48,343 nucleotides of DNA from NCBI RefSeq assembly GCF_014904795.1, contig NZ_JACZFS010000013.1:1-48343 (forward strand), read 5' to 3'. The first letter of the stretch is position 1. The number at the start of each line of letters is the position of its first letter. Position numbers and translations under genes: made by a program. Shown here in pieces: positions 42,353-48,343 of the stretch. Source of the stretch: Nisaea nitritireducens. GTDB taxonomy: Bacteria > Pseudomonadota > Alphaproteobacteria > Thalassobaculales > Thalassobaculaceae. The notes under the pieces were generated by a model. The model searched no databases. It saw only the letters and a program-made list of their open reading frames with translations, and was not told where the DNA came from.

Positions 42353-43933
42353 ACGATGTGGTTTTGGCCAGAACCGTCCGGCATCCAGAAAACGATTCCA
42401 CGCATCTTCAATGTCCTGGTCGGCGCGTGCCATCTCAGCGCCGTGCCACCCTATGACTATTCCCGATGCTTTCATGAGAGCAGGCATGTTCGCTCCGGTC
42501 TCCGGGGCAACAAGAGACTCCATTTGCTCAATGCATACGGCGTAGTCGTTCGCGTAGCCGAGCAGATCCTGCAAGCGGGCGGCAGTCTTGGAAAAGATCT
42601 TGGCTTTCTTTGGCTCGAACAGGGACGCGAAGAATTCCGACGCATAGCGCATCTTTTTCATTTCAAGCCGGAGCTCATGCTTCGCCGCAGTGTTGCCCTT
42701 GAGAGCCGTTCTCCCCATTTTCCGGACCTTGCGGTACCGCTTCTCCAGCTTCGAGGCGGCGAATTCCTCGCTCCGGGCCAGGTGGTCGAAAGCGCCCTTT
42801 CCCTGGGAGTATGTCAGCGTTTCTATCAGCAGACCCAGTTGCAGCTGGAACGACGTGAAACGGGCCGATGCAACGGCCGCCCGGGCGTCTCTGTAACCAG
42901 CCTCCTGTCGAGCCTGAGCAAGGGCCCGAAGTTCCTTCAGGGCCGGTATGTCGACGCCGAGAGCGGCCTCAACCGGGTCGTGCAGCTCCGCAATGTAGAC
43001 GTCCCACTCCCTGGCTTGGCCGAGGGAGCCGGCAAGCCATTTCCCCTCCTCTCTGACACGCTCAGTCAAATCAATGTCACCGAATGCCCGGAACATTCCG
43101 AGTGCAGCTCTTAAACGCCGGACCGCCACCCTCATCTGGTGCGGCCCTTCAGGAGCCATCGTGTCGAGAATTGGAAACTCGTTTGCCGCGATCTGTGTCT
43201 GGCAGGCTTTCAGAATAGCAACGGCCGATTCATTGATCCTGCTTCCCCGAACCAAAGGAGGACGTCGCCCTTTGGTCGGCTGTGGCTCCGAGGGAGCTTG
43301 CAGCTCCTCCGCCCGCAGGGCCTTGCCGCGATATTCGATTCGGACCGGCACGTCGTCATTTATGGCACTTGCCAGCTCGAAGATCGCAGTCGGCTGACCG
43401 TCCTTTAGCTCGAGTTCCAGTTCACATATTGCCGTTTTGCGGGCGCCCGAGCGAATCTCTCCGATATCCAGATCGGCGGAAATAACGGCATCTCCGAACC
43501 GGCCCGCGTATTTCACGAGCCGGCTGGTTCTCCGGAAGTCGGTAACGAAGGACGGTTGTAGGCGGTCCCATAGCCCGTCCCGGATGAGAAGATCGCGAAT
43601 TTCCTGCGCATGAATAAGATCAAGGGTCGGTTCGTCCCCGTTGACCCAGCCTTCAATCTCGATCCGCTCCGTGATACCGGCTTGCCAGCCGCTACCAATC
43701 TTGAGGGTCTGCAATTTCCGGCGCCCCATCTCCCGGATGCGCAGATTTACGCCCGCAGCGGCAAGCTGTTTATCCGGCGTGTCGAAATATGTCGATTTAA
43801 GGTGGGTCGTCTTCGCCCGCTCGCTTGCGGATTTTACCAATAGCGGCAGCCGTTTCAGCCGATTGACCCATTTCTCCGAAATCGCGAGCCGCAATTCCGA
43901 TTCTGTCGGCAGGGGCTCCGGCTTCTTGCTCAT
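42341..43933 (-). CDS. CYTH and CHAD domain protein
   Basis: A 530-residue protein with two domains that deal with polyphosphate-like anions. The N-terminal CYTH (triphosphate tunnel) domain opens with the ExExK-type motif as ESELR (11-15) and continues with STYFDTPDKQLAAAGVNLRIRE, LQTLKIG and VRIEYRGKAL. The C-terminal CHAD domain (about 235-525) has the His/Arg-rich helix pattern PEGPHQMRVAVRRLRAALGMFRAF and KHELRLEMKKMRYASEFFASLF. CYTH family members include inorganic triphosphatases, and CHAD binds polyphosphate. It overlaps the start of a SixA-type phosphatase gene by 4 bases, which suggests shared function. The Lys of ExExK is Arg here. The substrate is unproven. Confidence 0.93.
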   Translation of the reverse strand: MSKKPEPLPTESELRLAISEKWVNRLKRLPLLVKSASERAKTTHLKSTYFDTPDKQLAAAGVNLRIREMGRRKLQTLKIGSGWQAGITERIEIEGWVNGDEPTLDLIHAQEIRDLLIRDGLWDRLQPSFVTDFRRTSRLVKYAGRFGDAVISADLDIGEIRSGARKTAICELELELKDGQPTAIFELASAINDDVPVRIEYRGKALRAEELQAPSEPQPTKGRRPPLVRGSRINESAVAILKACQTQIAANEFPILDTMAPEGPHQMRVAVRRLRAALGMFRAFGDIDLTERVREEGKWLAGSLGQAREWDVYIAELHDPVEAALGVDIPALKELRALAQARQEAGYRDARAAVASARFTSFQLQLGLLIETLTYSQGKGAFDHLARSEEFAASKLEKRYRKVRKMGRTALKGNTAAKHELRLEMKKMRYASEFFASLFEPKKAKIFSKTAARLQDLLGYANDYAVCIEQMESLVAPETGANMPALMKASGIVIGWHGAEMARADQDIEDAWNRFLDAGRFWPKPHRSAS

Positions 43934-44448
43934 ACGAGATCCTTCGGTGCCACAAACTGCTGTAACCGTCCCTTACCGGGAGCGATGTCCTTCCAGGCGT
44001 CGATATCGAGCTCGATCGTCGCCAAAGCCCCGGTCGGAAACTTCTCCTGCACCCGTGCCAGCGCATCGCCCCCGGCCGCGCTGCAGAGAGCGAAGGTCAA
44101 ATGAGCCAGGCCGGGATTGTGCCCGATCAGTAGAGGCTTTTGAACAGTGTCGGGAAGCTCGGACAGTACGGAGAAGATATCCTCGACACTCGCTTCATAG
44201 ATCCGCTCGGTTTCCTCAACCGGGCAATTACGAGGCAGATAAGGTCGAATAATGTCCCTGGTCTGTAATGTCCGCCGCGCCGATGAACAGAGAACGAGAT
44301 CGGGAGCAACCTTCTCCTGCTTCATCATGATGCCGACAACCGCAGCCGCCCGTTCGCCGCGCCGGTTCAATGGCCGCTCGAAATCATTATGGGCGGGGGA
44401 ACTCCAGCTGGACTTGGCATGACGCAGCAACAACAGGGTTTTGCTCAC
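43930..44448 (-). CDS. SixA-type histidine phosphatase
   Basis: A 172-residue one-domain protein of the histidine phosphatase superfamily. The catalytic LLRHAKSSW (7-15) is the SixA form of the RHG motif; DFERPLNRRGERAA, CSSARRTLQT and LIGHNPGLAHL carry the second Arg and His. SixA dephosphorylates phospho-His in signalling phosphotransfer proteins in E. coli. It starts at a GTG (44448) and its stop overlaps the CYTH-CHAD start as ATGA, so the two are coupled. The genetic pairing hints at action on polyphosphate-bound or protein phosphates, but that is inferred. Confidence 0.9.
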   Translation of the reverse strand: MSKTLLLLRHAKSSWSSPAHNDFERPLNRRGERAAAVVGIMMKQEKVAPDLVLCSSARRTLQTRDIIRPYLPRNCPVEETERIYEASVEDIFSVLSELPDTVQKPLLIGHNPGLAHLTFALCSAAGGDALARVQEKFPTGALATIELDIDAWKDIAPGKGRLQQFVAPKDLV

Positions 44449-44568
44449 CAGGCGGCTCCCGTTTTCTGATGAGTATGGTCAGTCATTCTTCGGCGCCATC
44501 TCAACTTCAGCCCGTTTTTCCACGCGCTAAATTGACAGCGTCGGCCTCTGCCGCCAAGGTCAAACGAA

Positions 44569-44586
44569 GCGGTTGGCACGAACCGC
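44569..44586. promoter_or_regulatory. Inverted repeat in front of the first GNAT gene
   Basis: GCGGTT (44569-44574) and AACCGC (44581-44586) are perfect arms with a 6-base spacer, 26 bases before the GNAT start, in the 164-base divergent gap with sixA. It may be an operator or leader hairpin. Confidence 0.3.
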
Positions 44587-44612
44587 ATTATGTTTGTCCT
44601 TTGGAATTGTAT

Positions 44613-45182
44613 ATGAGCGCCGAAACTACCCCCCGACATGCTGCGCTCATCGACCCGGCGACAAACGGCAGTAAAGCTGGCTCCGGAAAAGCCGCAGATA
44701 TCCGTCCGCTCGAACCAAACGATGTCGACGGGCTTGCATTGCTCGCACAGGAGCTCCTCGCATTTTATGGCCTGCCGGCGCGAAACCAGCGCTCTTACAT
44801 GGCTCATATCATGGCTGCGGAACTGTTCGAACGGGACAGCAATCTCAAGGTGCTGGTAGCCGAGACGTCCAACGGGCTGCAAGGATTCATCGCCTATACC
44901 GAAGTCTTCGCGCTCGCCAGCTGTCAGCGCAGTTTTTTCATTCAGGATCTTTTCGTAACAAGACGGGCCCGGACATCCGGCGTCGGCGGGGCCCTGATGG
45001 CTGAGCTGGTACGCCAGGCAGAAGAAAGCGGCGTCGAACAGATCGACTGGACAGCCGACCCCTGGAACGAGAAAGCGACGGCCTTTTACGAAAAACTCGG
45101 TCCGTTGCTGAAGAGCGAGAAAATTCTTTATCGTCTCGCCGGGGCTTCCCTGCGTCGATCCATGCAGGAAAAGAAACTGTGA
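44613..45182 (+). CDS. GNAT N-acetyltransferase, SSAT-like
   Basis: A 189-residue acetyltransferase. After a 29-residue polar lead, the GNAT domain runs from IRPLEPNDVDGLALLAQ to the end. The acetyl-CoA loop is RRARTSGVGGALMAEL (the Q/RxxGxG/A region), preceded by SFFIQDLFV and followed by DWTADPWNEKATAFYEKLG, which closely resembles the spermidine/spermine acetyltransferase group (IEDLYV... W.vl.wN..ai.FYe). Polyamine or other amine acetylation is thus plausible. The ATG at 44613 has GGA 9 bases upstream; the frame is open from 44370. It ends 107 bases before cysK, so it may be separate from that operon. Confidence 0.82.
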   Translation: MSAETTPRHAALIDPATNGSKAGSGKAADIRPLEPNDVDGLALLAQELLAFYGLPARNQRSYMAHIMAAELFERDSNLKVLVAETSNGLQGFIAYTEVFALASCQRSFFIQDLFVTRRARTSGVGGALMAELVRQAEESGVEQIDWTADPWNEKATAFYEKLGPLLKSEKILYRLAGASLRRSMQEKKL

Positions 45183-45193
45183 AATCCGCACGC

Positions 45194-45254
45194 CCCCGAA
45201 CACATTAAAGTCAAACGAACTGGTAAGCGGACGGATCGAACACTAAGTTCGGGG
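45194..45254. promoter_or_regulatory. Three CGAAC repeats and a pairing GTTCG upstream of cysK
   Basis: CGAAC occurs at 45197-45201, 45216-45220 and 45237-45241 (starts 19 and 21 bases apart), followed by GTTCGGGG (45247-45254). The last can pair with the third CGAAC (5 bases, 5-base loop) or with CCCCGAAC (45194-45201, 8 bases), but not both. The block ends 35 bases before the cysK ATG. It could bind a regulator at about two-turn spacing or fold as alternative leader stems. Confidence 0.4.
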
Positions 45255-45289
45255 CCTGATGGCCCGCACGTAATACCGGAGAAAAAAGA

Positions 45290-46291
45290 ATGCAAATTCG
45301 CGATGGCTTCGTCGGCACAATCGGCAATACCCCGCTGATCAAACTGAAGCGCGCGTCGGAGGAAACCGGCTGCACCATCCTCGGCAAAGCCGAGTTCCTC
45401 AATCCGGGCGGGTCGGTGAAAGATCGCGCAGCACTCGCGATCATCCGCGACGCTGAAGAGCGCGGAGCGCTGCGCCCCGGCGGCGTCATTGTCGAGGGAA
45501 CAGCCGGCAATACGGGCATCGGCCTTGCCCTGGTCGGCAATGCGCTCGGATACCGCTCCGTGATCGTGATGCCGGAAACCCAGAGCCAGGAGAAGAAGGA
45601 CATGCTGCGCCTCGTCGGCGCGGACCTTCGGCTGGTTCCAGCGGCCCCCTACAAGGACCCGAACAATTACGTGCGGTATTCCGGCCGTCTTGCGGAAGAA
45701 ATCAACGCGAGCGAGCCTAACGGCGCAATCTGGGCCAACCAGTTTGACAATGTCGCCAACCGCCATGGCCACTACACCACAACAGGGCCGGAAATCTGGG
45801 ATCAGACCGATGGTACAGTCGACGGTTTCATCTGCTCGGTCGGCAGTGGCGGGACCATTGGCGGGGTCAGCATGGCTTTGAAGGAGCGCAATCCGGACAT
45901 CACCATCGGCCTTGCCGACCCGATGGGCTCTGCGATCTTCAATCACTATGCCCACGGTGAGCTGAAATCCGAAGGCGGCTCGATCACCGAAGGTATCGGC
46001 CAGGGCCGGATCACGAAGAACCTCGAAGGCATCACTGTCGATGCGCCGTTCCAGGTGACGGACGAGGAAGCACTCGATGTGATCTTCAAGTTGCTGATGG
46101 AAGAAGGTCTCTGTATGGGCGGCTCGACCGGCATCAATGTCGCGGGCGCTGTAAAACTCGCCAAAAAGATGGGCCCCGGCCACACCATCGTGACGATCCT
46201 GTGCGACTGGGGGCACCGCTACCAGACCAAGATCTTCAATCCGGAGTTCCTGAAAGAAAAAGGACTGCCGGTGCCGAGCTGGCTCGCCTGA
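45290..46291 (+). CDS. cysK: Cysteine synthase A
   Basis: O-acetylserine sulfhydrylase makes cysteine from O-acetylserine and sulfide, with PLP. The 333-residue fold-type II enzyme has the PLP lysine at 44 in NPGGSVKDRAA, the substrate loop GTAGNTGIGLALVG, the phosphate-binding GSGGTIGG and an SxG motif near GGSTGINVAG. The start MQIRDGFVGTIGNTPLIKL is standard, with a GGAG upstream of the ATG. It is the first gene of a three-gene run with sseA (24 bases away) and a tandem-GNAT gene. The upstream CGAAC repeat region may control it. Confidence 0.96.
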   Translation: MQIRDGFVGTIGNTPLIKLKRASEETGCTILGKAEFLNPGGSVKDRAALAIIRDAEERGALRPGGVIVEGTAGNTGIGLALVGNALGYRSVIVMPETQSQEKKDMLRLVGADLRLVPAAPYKDPNNYVRYSGRLAEEINASEPNGAIWANQFDNVANRHGHYTTTGPEIWDQTDGTVDGFICSVGSGGTIGGVSMALKERNPDITIGLADPMGSAIFNHYAHGELKSEGGSITEGIGQGRITKNLEGITVDAPFQVTDEEALDVIFKLLMEEGLCMGGSTGINVAGAVKLAKKMGPGHTIVTILCDWGHRYQTKIFNPEFLKEKGLPVPSWLA

Positions 46292-46315
46292 AGACGCTGA
46301 ACGGGAGGAAAAACA

Positions 46316-47170
46316 ATGGAATACACGAACCCAAAAGCGCTCGTGGAGACAAGTTGGCTGGCAGAGAATATCGACAGCCCGACGGTCAAGCTCCTCGATG
46401 CCAGCTATCACCTGCCAAACGTGGACCGGGACGCGAACGCCGAATATCTCGAAAAGCATATTCCGGGCGCCGTACGTTTCGATATCGACGATGTAAAAGA
46501 CCCTGCGGCCAGCCTGCCTCACATGATCCCGGATGCAGCGACTTTTGCGGCCAAGGTCGGCGCGCTGGGCATCTCGAACGATGATTTCGTCGTCGTTTAT
46601 GACGTGTACGGCATGATGAGCGCCGCGCGGGTCTGGTGGATGTTCCGCTTGTTCGGTCATGACAAGGTCGCTGTCCTGAATGGCGGCTTGCCAAAATGGC
46701 TGGCGGAAAAGCGTCCAACGGCCTCAGGCGCTGAGACAAAGCCGGCAGCCGCCTTCAGCGCGACTTTCCGTGAGGCGCTGGTAACCGACCTGCCGGCTCT
46801 CAAGGCCAATATTGGCAGCGGGACCCGCTCTGTTCTGGATGCGCGGGCGGCCGACCGTTTCGCGGGAACCGCCCCCGAACCTCGGGCCGGACTCCGCAGC
46901 GGGCATATTCCCGGCAGCATCAGTCTTCCGTATGGAAATCTGCTGAATGCGGACAAGACTTTCCTTCCGGCAGATGCCTTGCGCAGCCGCTTCGAAGCCG
47001 ATTTTGGTCTTGATTTCGGGCAGCCGGTGTCAACCACCTGCGGGTCCGGCGTAACGGCCTGCATTCTCTCGCTCGGCCTCTACCTGCTCGGCAAGGAAGA
47101 TGTGGCCGTTTATGACGGCTCCTGGAGCGAATGGGGTGCACACCCCGAGACACCAGTCGAAACATCCTGA
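46316..47170 (+). CDS. sseA: 3-mercaptopyruvate sulfurtransferase
   Basis: SseA moves sulfur from 3-mercaptopyruvate to thiophilic acceptors, in cysteine breakdown and possibly in cyanide or sulfide handling. The 284-residue protein has two rhodanese domains: an inactive N-terminal one (about 10-135) and the C-terminal catalytic one with Cys 242 in TCGSGVTAC. CGSGVT is the MST form of the loop, as opposed to CRKGVT of rhodanese. HIPGAVRFDIDDV and GHIPGSISLPYGNLL are the matching halves. GGGAGG precedes the ATG. It lies between cysK and the tandem GNAT gene, so sulfur from cysteine made by CysK can be recycled. Confidence 0.95.
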   Translation: MEYTNPKALVETSWLAENIDSPTVKLLDASYHLPNVDRDANAEYLEKHIPGAVRFDIDDVKDPAASLPHMIPDAATFAAKVGALGISNDDFVVVYDVYGMMSAARVWWMFRLFGHDKVAVLNGGLPKWLAEKRPTASGAETKPAAAFSATFREALVTDLPALKANIGSGTRSVLDARAADRFAGTAPEPRAGLRSGHIPGSISLPYGNLLNADKTFLPADALRSRFEADFGLDFGQPVSTTCGSGVTACILSLGLYLLGKEDVAVYDGSWSEWGAHPETPVETS

Positions 47171-47181
47171 AGGAGGCTTTG

Positions 47182-48252
47182 GTGACTTTGCGCGTGCGCC
47201 CAATTGCGGGCGGCGACATCGATTCCGTTGTCGCCCTCTGGAAAGCTTCCGGTCTGACCGTGCCGCACAACGATCCCTATGAGGACATCCGGTTCTGCCA
47301 GCGCAGTCACAATGCAGAAATTTTGCTCGGCTTCGACAACGCCGGTTTAGCAGCCGCAGCCATGGTCGGTCATGACGGACATCGTGGCTGGTACTATTAC
47401 GTCGGTGTGGCGCCCGACCGACAGACAAGCGGCCTCGGCCGAGAGATCATGGCCGCCGCCGAGAATTGGCTGAAAGAGCGTGGCGTCGGTAAGGCCCAGC
47501 TCATGATCCGGCCAACAAATTCCAAGGTAAAGGCCTTCTACGAGCGTCTTGGTTATGACGAGGAAGAGCGCCTTGTCATGGCAAAGAGATTCCGGCCGGC
47601 GCCGGACTGGCAAGTAGGGCAAACCGAGACGATGGTTATCCACCTCGAGATGCTGGCACGCCCGGACCGGGAACCGGCACGACCGCCGGAGATCGGAAAG
47701 CGGGTAACGCTGGAGCCCATGGCCACTCCAAGCGTGCGTTTCTATCGGTTCCTCTATGACGGGGTTGGCGGGGACTGGGTCTGGGTTTCTCGCCGGATCA
47801 TGGATGACGACACACTGGCAAAAACGCTCTCTCGCTCCGGAGCGGAGTATTATCTGCTGCAAGTGGATGGAGAGCCGGCCGGCTTCTGCGAACTAGAGCG
47901 CAGCGAAGACGGCAAAAACGTGGAACTGTCCTATTTCGGCTTGCTGCCCGGCTTCATCGGTCTGGGTATAGGACGCTACTTCATCGATGCGGCGATAGAT
48001 CTGGCCTGGCGGCCCGAGACCAAGCGAGTCTGGGTTCATACCTGTGACCTCGATCACCCGCGCGCTCTCGGTAACTACCAGAGGGCCGGTTTCGTGCCCT
48101 ACGCACGGGAGGTCGAGATCCTGCCCGATCCCCGGCTTGCCGGGCTGCCGCTTCCCCCACACTCGTCCGAGCGCGGACATGCGCCGAACAGCCTGTTCCG
48201 GGATCAAGAGGCTGCGGAAAAACTTCCATTGGCCGACGGTGTGATGCACTGA
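47182..48252 (+). CDS. Tandem GNAT acetyltransferase (YpeA-like plus second GNAT)
   Basis: A 356-residue fusion of two GNAT domains. The first (about 1-145) resembles E. coli YpeA (LRVRPIAGGDIDSVVALWKASGL, VGHDGHRGWYYYVGVAPDRQTSGLGREI, FYERLGYDEEERLVMAKRF). The second (about 170-330) has YFGLLPGFIGLGIGRYFIDAAIDLAW as its acetyl-CoA loop and DHPRALGNYQRAGFVPY. The start is the GTG at 47182, 5 bases after AAGGAGG; the frame is open from 47131 inside sseA. It starts 11 bases after the sseA stop, so it is in the cysK-sseA operon. The second GNAT is known from other proteobacterial tandem proteins. Substrates are unknown. Confidence 0.87.
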   Translation: MTLRVRPIAGGDIDSVVALWKASGLTVPHNDPYEDIRFCQRSHNAEILLGFDNAGLAAAAMVGHDGHRGWYYYVGVAPDRQTSGLGREIMAAAENWLKERGVGKAQLMIRPTNSKVKAFYERLGYDEEERLVMAKRFRPAPDWQVGQTETMVIHLEMLARPDREPARPPEIGKRVTLEPMATPSVRFYRFLYDGVGGDWVWVSRRIMDDDTLAKTLSRSGAEYYLLQVDGEPAGFCELERSEDGKNVELSYFGLLPGFIGLGIGRYFIDAAIDLAWRPETKRVWVHTCDLDHPRALGNYQRAGFVPYAREVEILPDPRLAGLPLPPHSSERGHAPNSLFRDQEAAEKLPLADGVMH

Positions 48253-48277
48253 ACCAGGATCCCTGAATCAGAAATGC

Positions 48278-48312
48278 GAAGGGCGCGCGCGATATCTCGC
48301 AGCGCGCCCTTC
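48278..48312. terminator. Strong hairpin after the GNAT gene
   Basis: GAAGGGCGCGC (48278-48288) and GCGCGCCCTTC (48302-48312) are perfect 11-base arms, lengthened by GCGA/TCGC (48289-48292 with 48297-48300) around one bulged A. It begins 26 bases past the stop. A C-rich, not T-rich, tail follows, so it is a probable but non-classical terminator. Confidence 0.55.
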
Positions 48313-48332
48313 CGGAGGGTCCCCCGTTAGTC

Positions 48333-48343
48333 CCCCCCCCCCC
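48333..48343. other. Homopolymer C run at the sequence end
   Basis: The last 11 bases are all C. A run of C at the very end of a sequence is a frequent sequencing or assembly edge artefact, so it should not be taken as genomic structure. Confidence 0.6.

Noticed and set aside
44575..44586. TTGGCACGAACCGC as a sigma-54 promoter in front of the first GNAT gene
   Set aside because: The -24 GG and -12 GC would be separated by 8 bases instead of 10, so the match fails; the sequence is better described as an inverted repeat.

Overview
The window is a GC-rich contig segment that looks alphaproteobacterial, most likely a Rhodospirillales-type organism; the species cannot be named from sequence alone. 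The pointers are a PopZ (DUF2497) gene, a LexA box of the alphaproteobacterial GTTC-N7-GTTC type in front of uvrA, TrmFO, bacterial homologues of the mitochondrial complex I assembly factors NDUFAF3 and NDUFAF6, and a long gene run typical of the class (yajC-secD-secF; scpA-scpB-tatA-tatB-tatC-serS-surE-pcm-nlpD; argS/dgt; valS-popZ-tolC). Coding density is very high. Many genes overlap by 1-12 bases or are separated by only a few bases.

Layout. Positions 1-3524: divergent ssb (cut by the window edge) and uvrA. 3534-5748: an HxlR repressor facing two tandem EamA-type transporters across a duplicated operator-like site. 5761-8549: a degenerate GGDEF/EAL-fold protein divergent from trmFO. 8551-13712 (minus strand): yajC-secD-secF, an Mth938/NDUFAF3-like gene, a squalene/phytoene synthase-family gene and an NDUFAF6-like gene. 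14003-14860: a DUF815 AAA+ ATPase. 14874-28984 (minus strand): an envelope, cell-division and housekeeping run made of dgt, argS, a SPOR protein, nagZ, an M50 protease, scpA, scpB, an orphan FbpC-like ABC ATPase, tatA, tatB, tatC, serS, surE, pcm and an nlpD-like lipoprotein. 29155-30430: erpA and xth. 30554-33804: an M81 peptidase with a tiny upstream ORF, a HAD-IIA protein and an SNase-like protein. 33817-39470 (minus strand): valS, popZ, tolC and a second PIMT-like methyltransferase. 39610-42352: a tartrate/D-malate dehydrogenase, tRNA-Cys, tRNA-Asn and an AMACR-like CoA racemase. 42341-44448: a CYTH-CHAD protein with a SixA phosphatase. 44613-48252: a GNAT, then a cysK-sseA-GNAT sulfur operon. 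The sequence ends in a run of C that looks like a contig edge.

The genes mostly serve protein export (Sec and Tat), cell division and peptidoglycan turnover, chromosome segregation (ScpAB, PopZ), translation (SerS, ArgS, ValS, TrmFO, tRNAs), DNA repair (UvrA, SSB, Xth), Fe-S and complex I biogenesis, and sulfur amino acid metabolism. I see no mobile element, CRISPR array, prophage or defence island, and no clear new multi-gene system. The less ordinary items are: the degenerate GGDEF/EAL protein; a long imperfect hairpin between the two tRNAs; a tandem operator between the HxlR regulator and its transporters; alternative-stem DNA upstream of erpA and cysK; a valS terminator built into the end of a convergent coding region; the PopZ linker; and a short ORF resembling a truncated permease.
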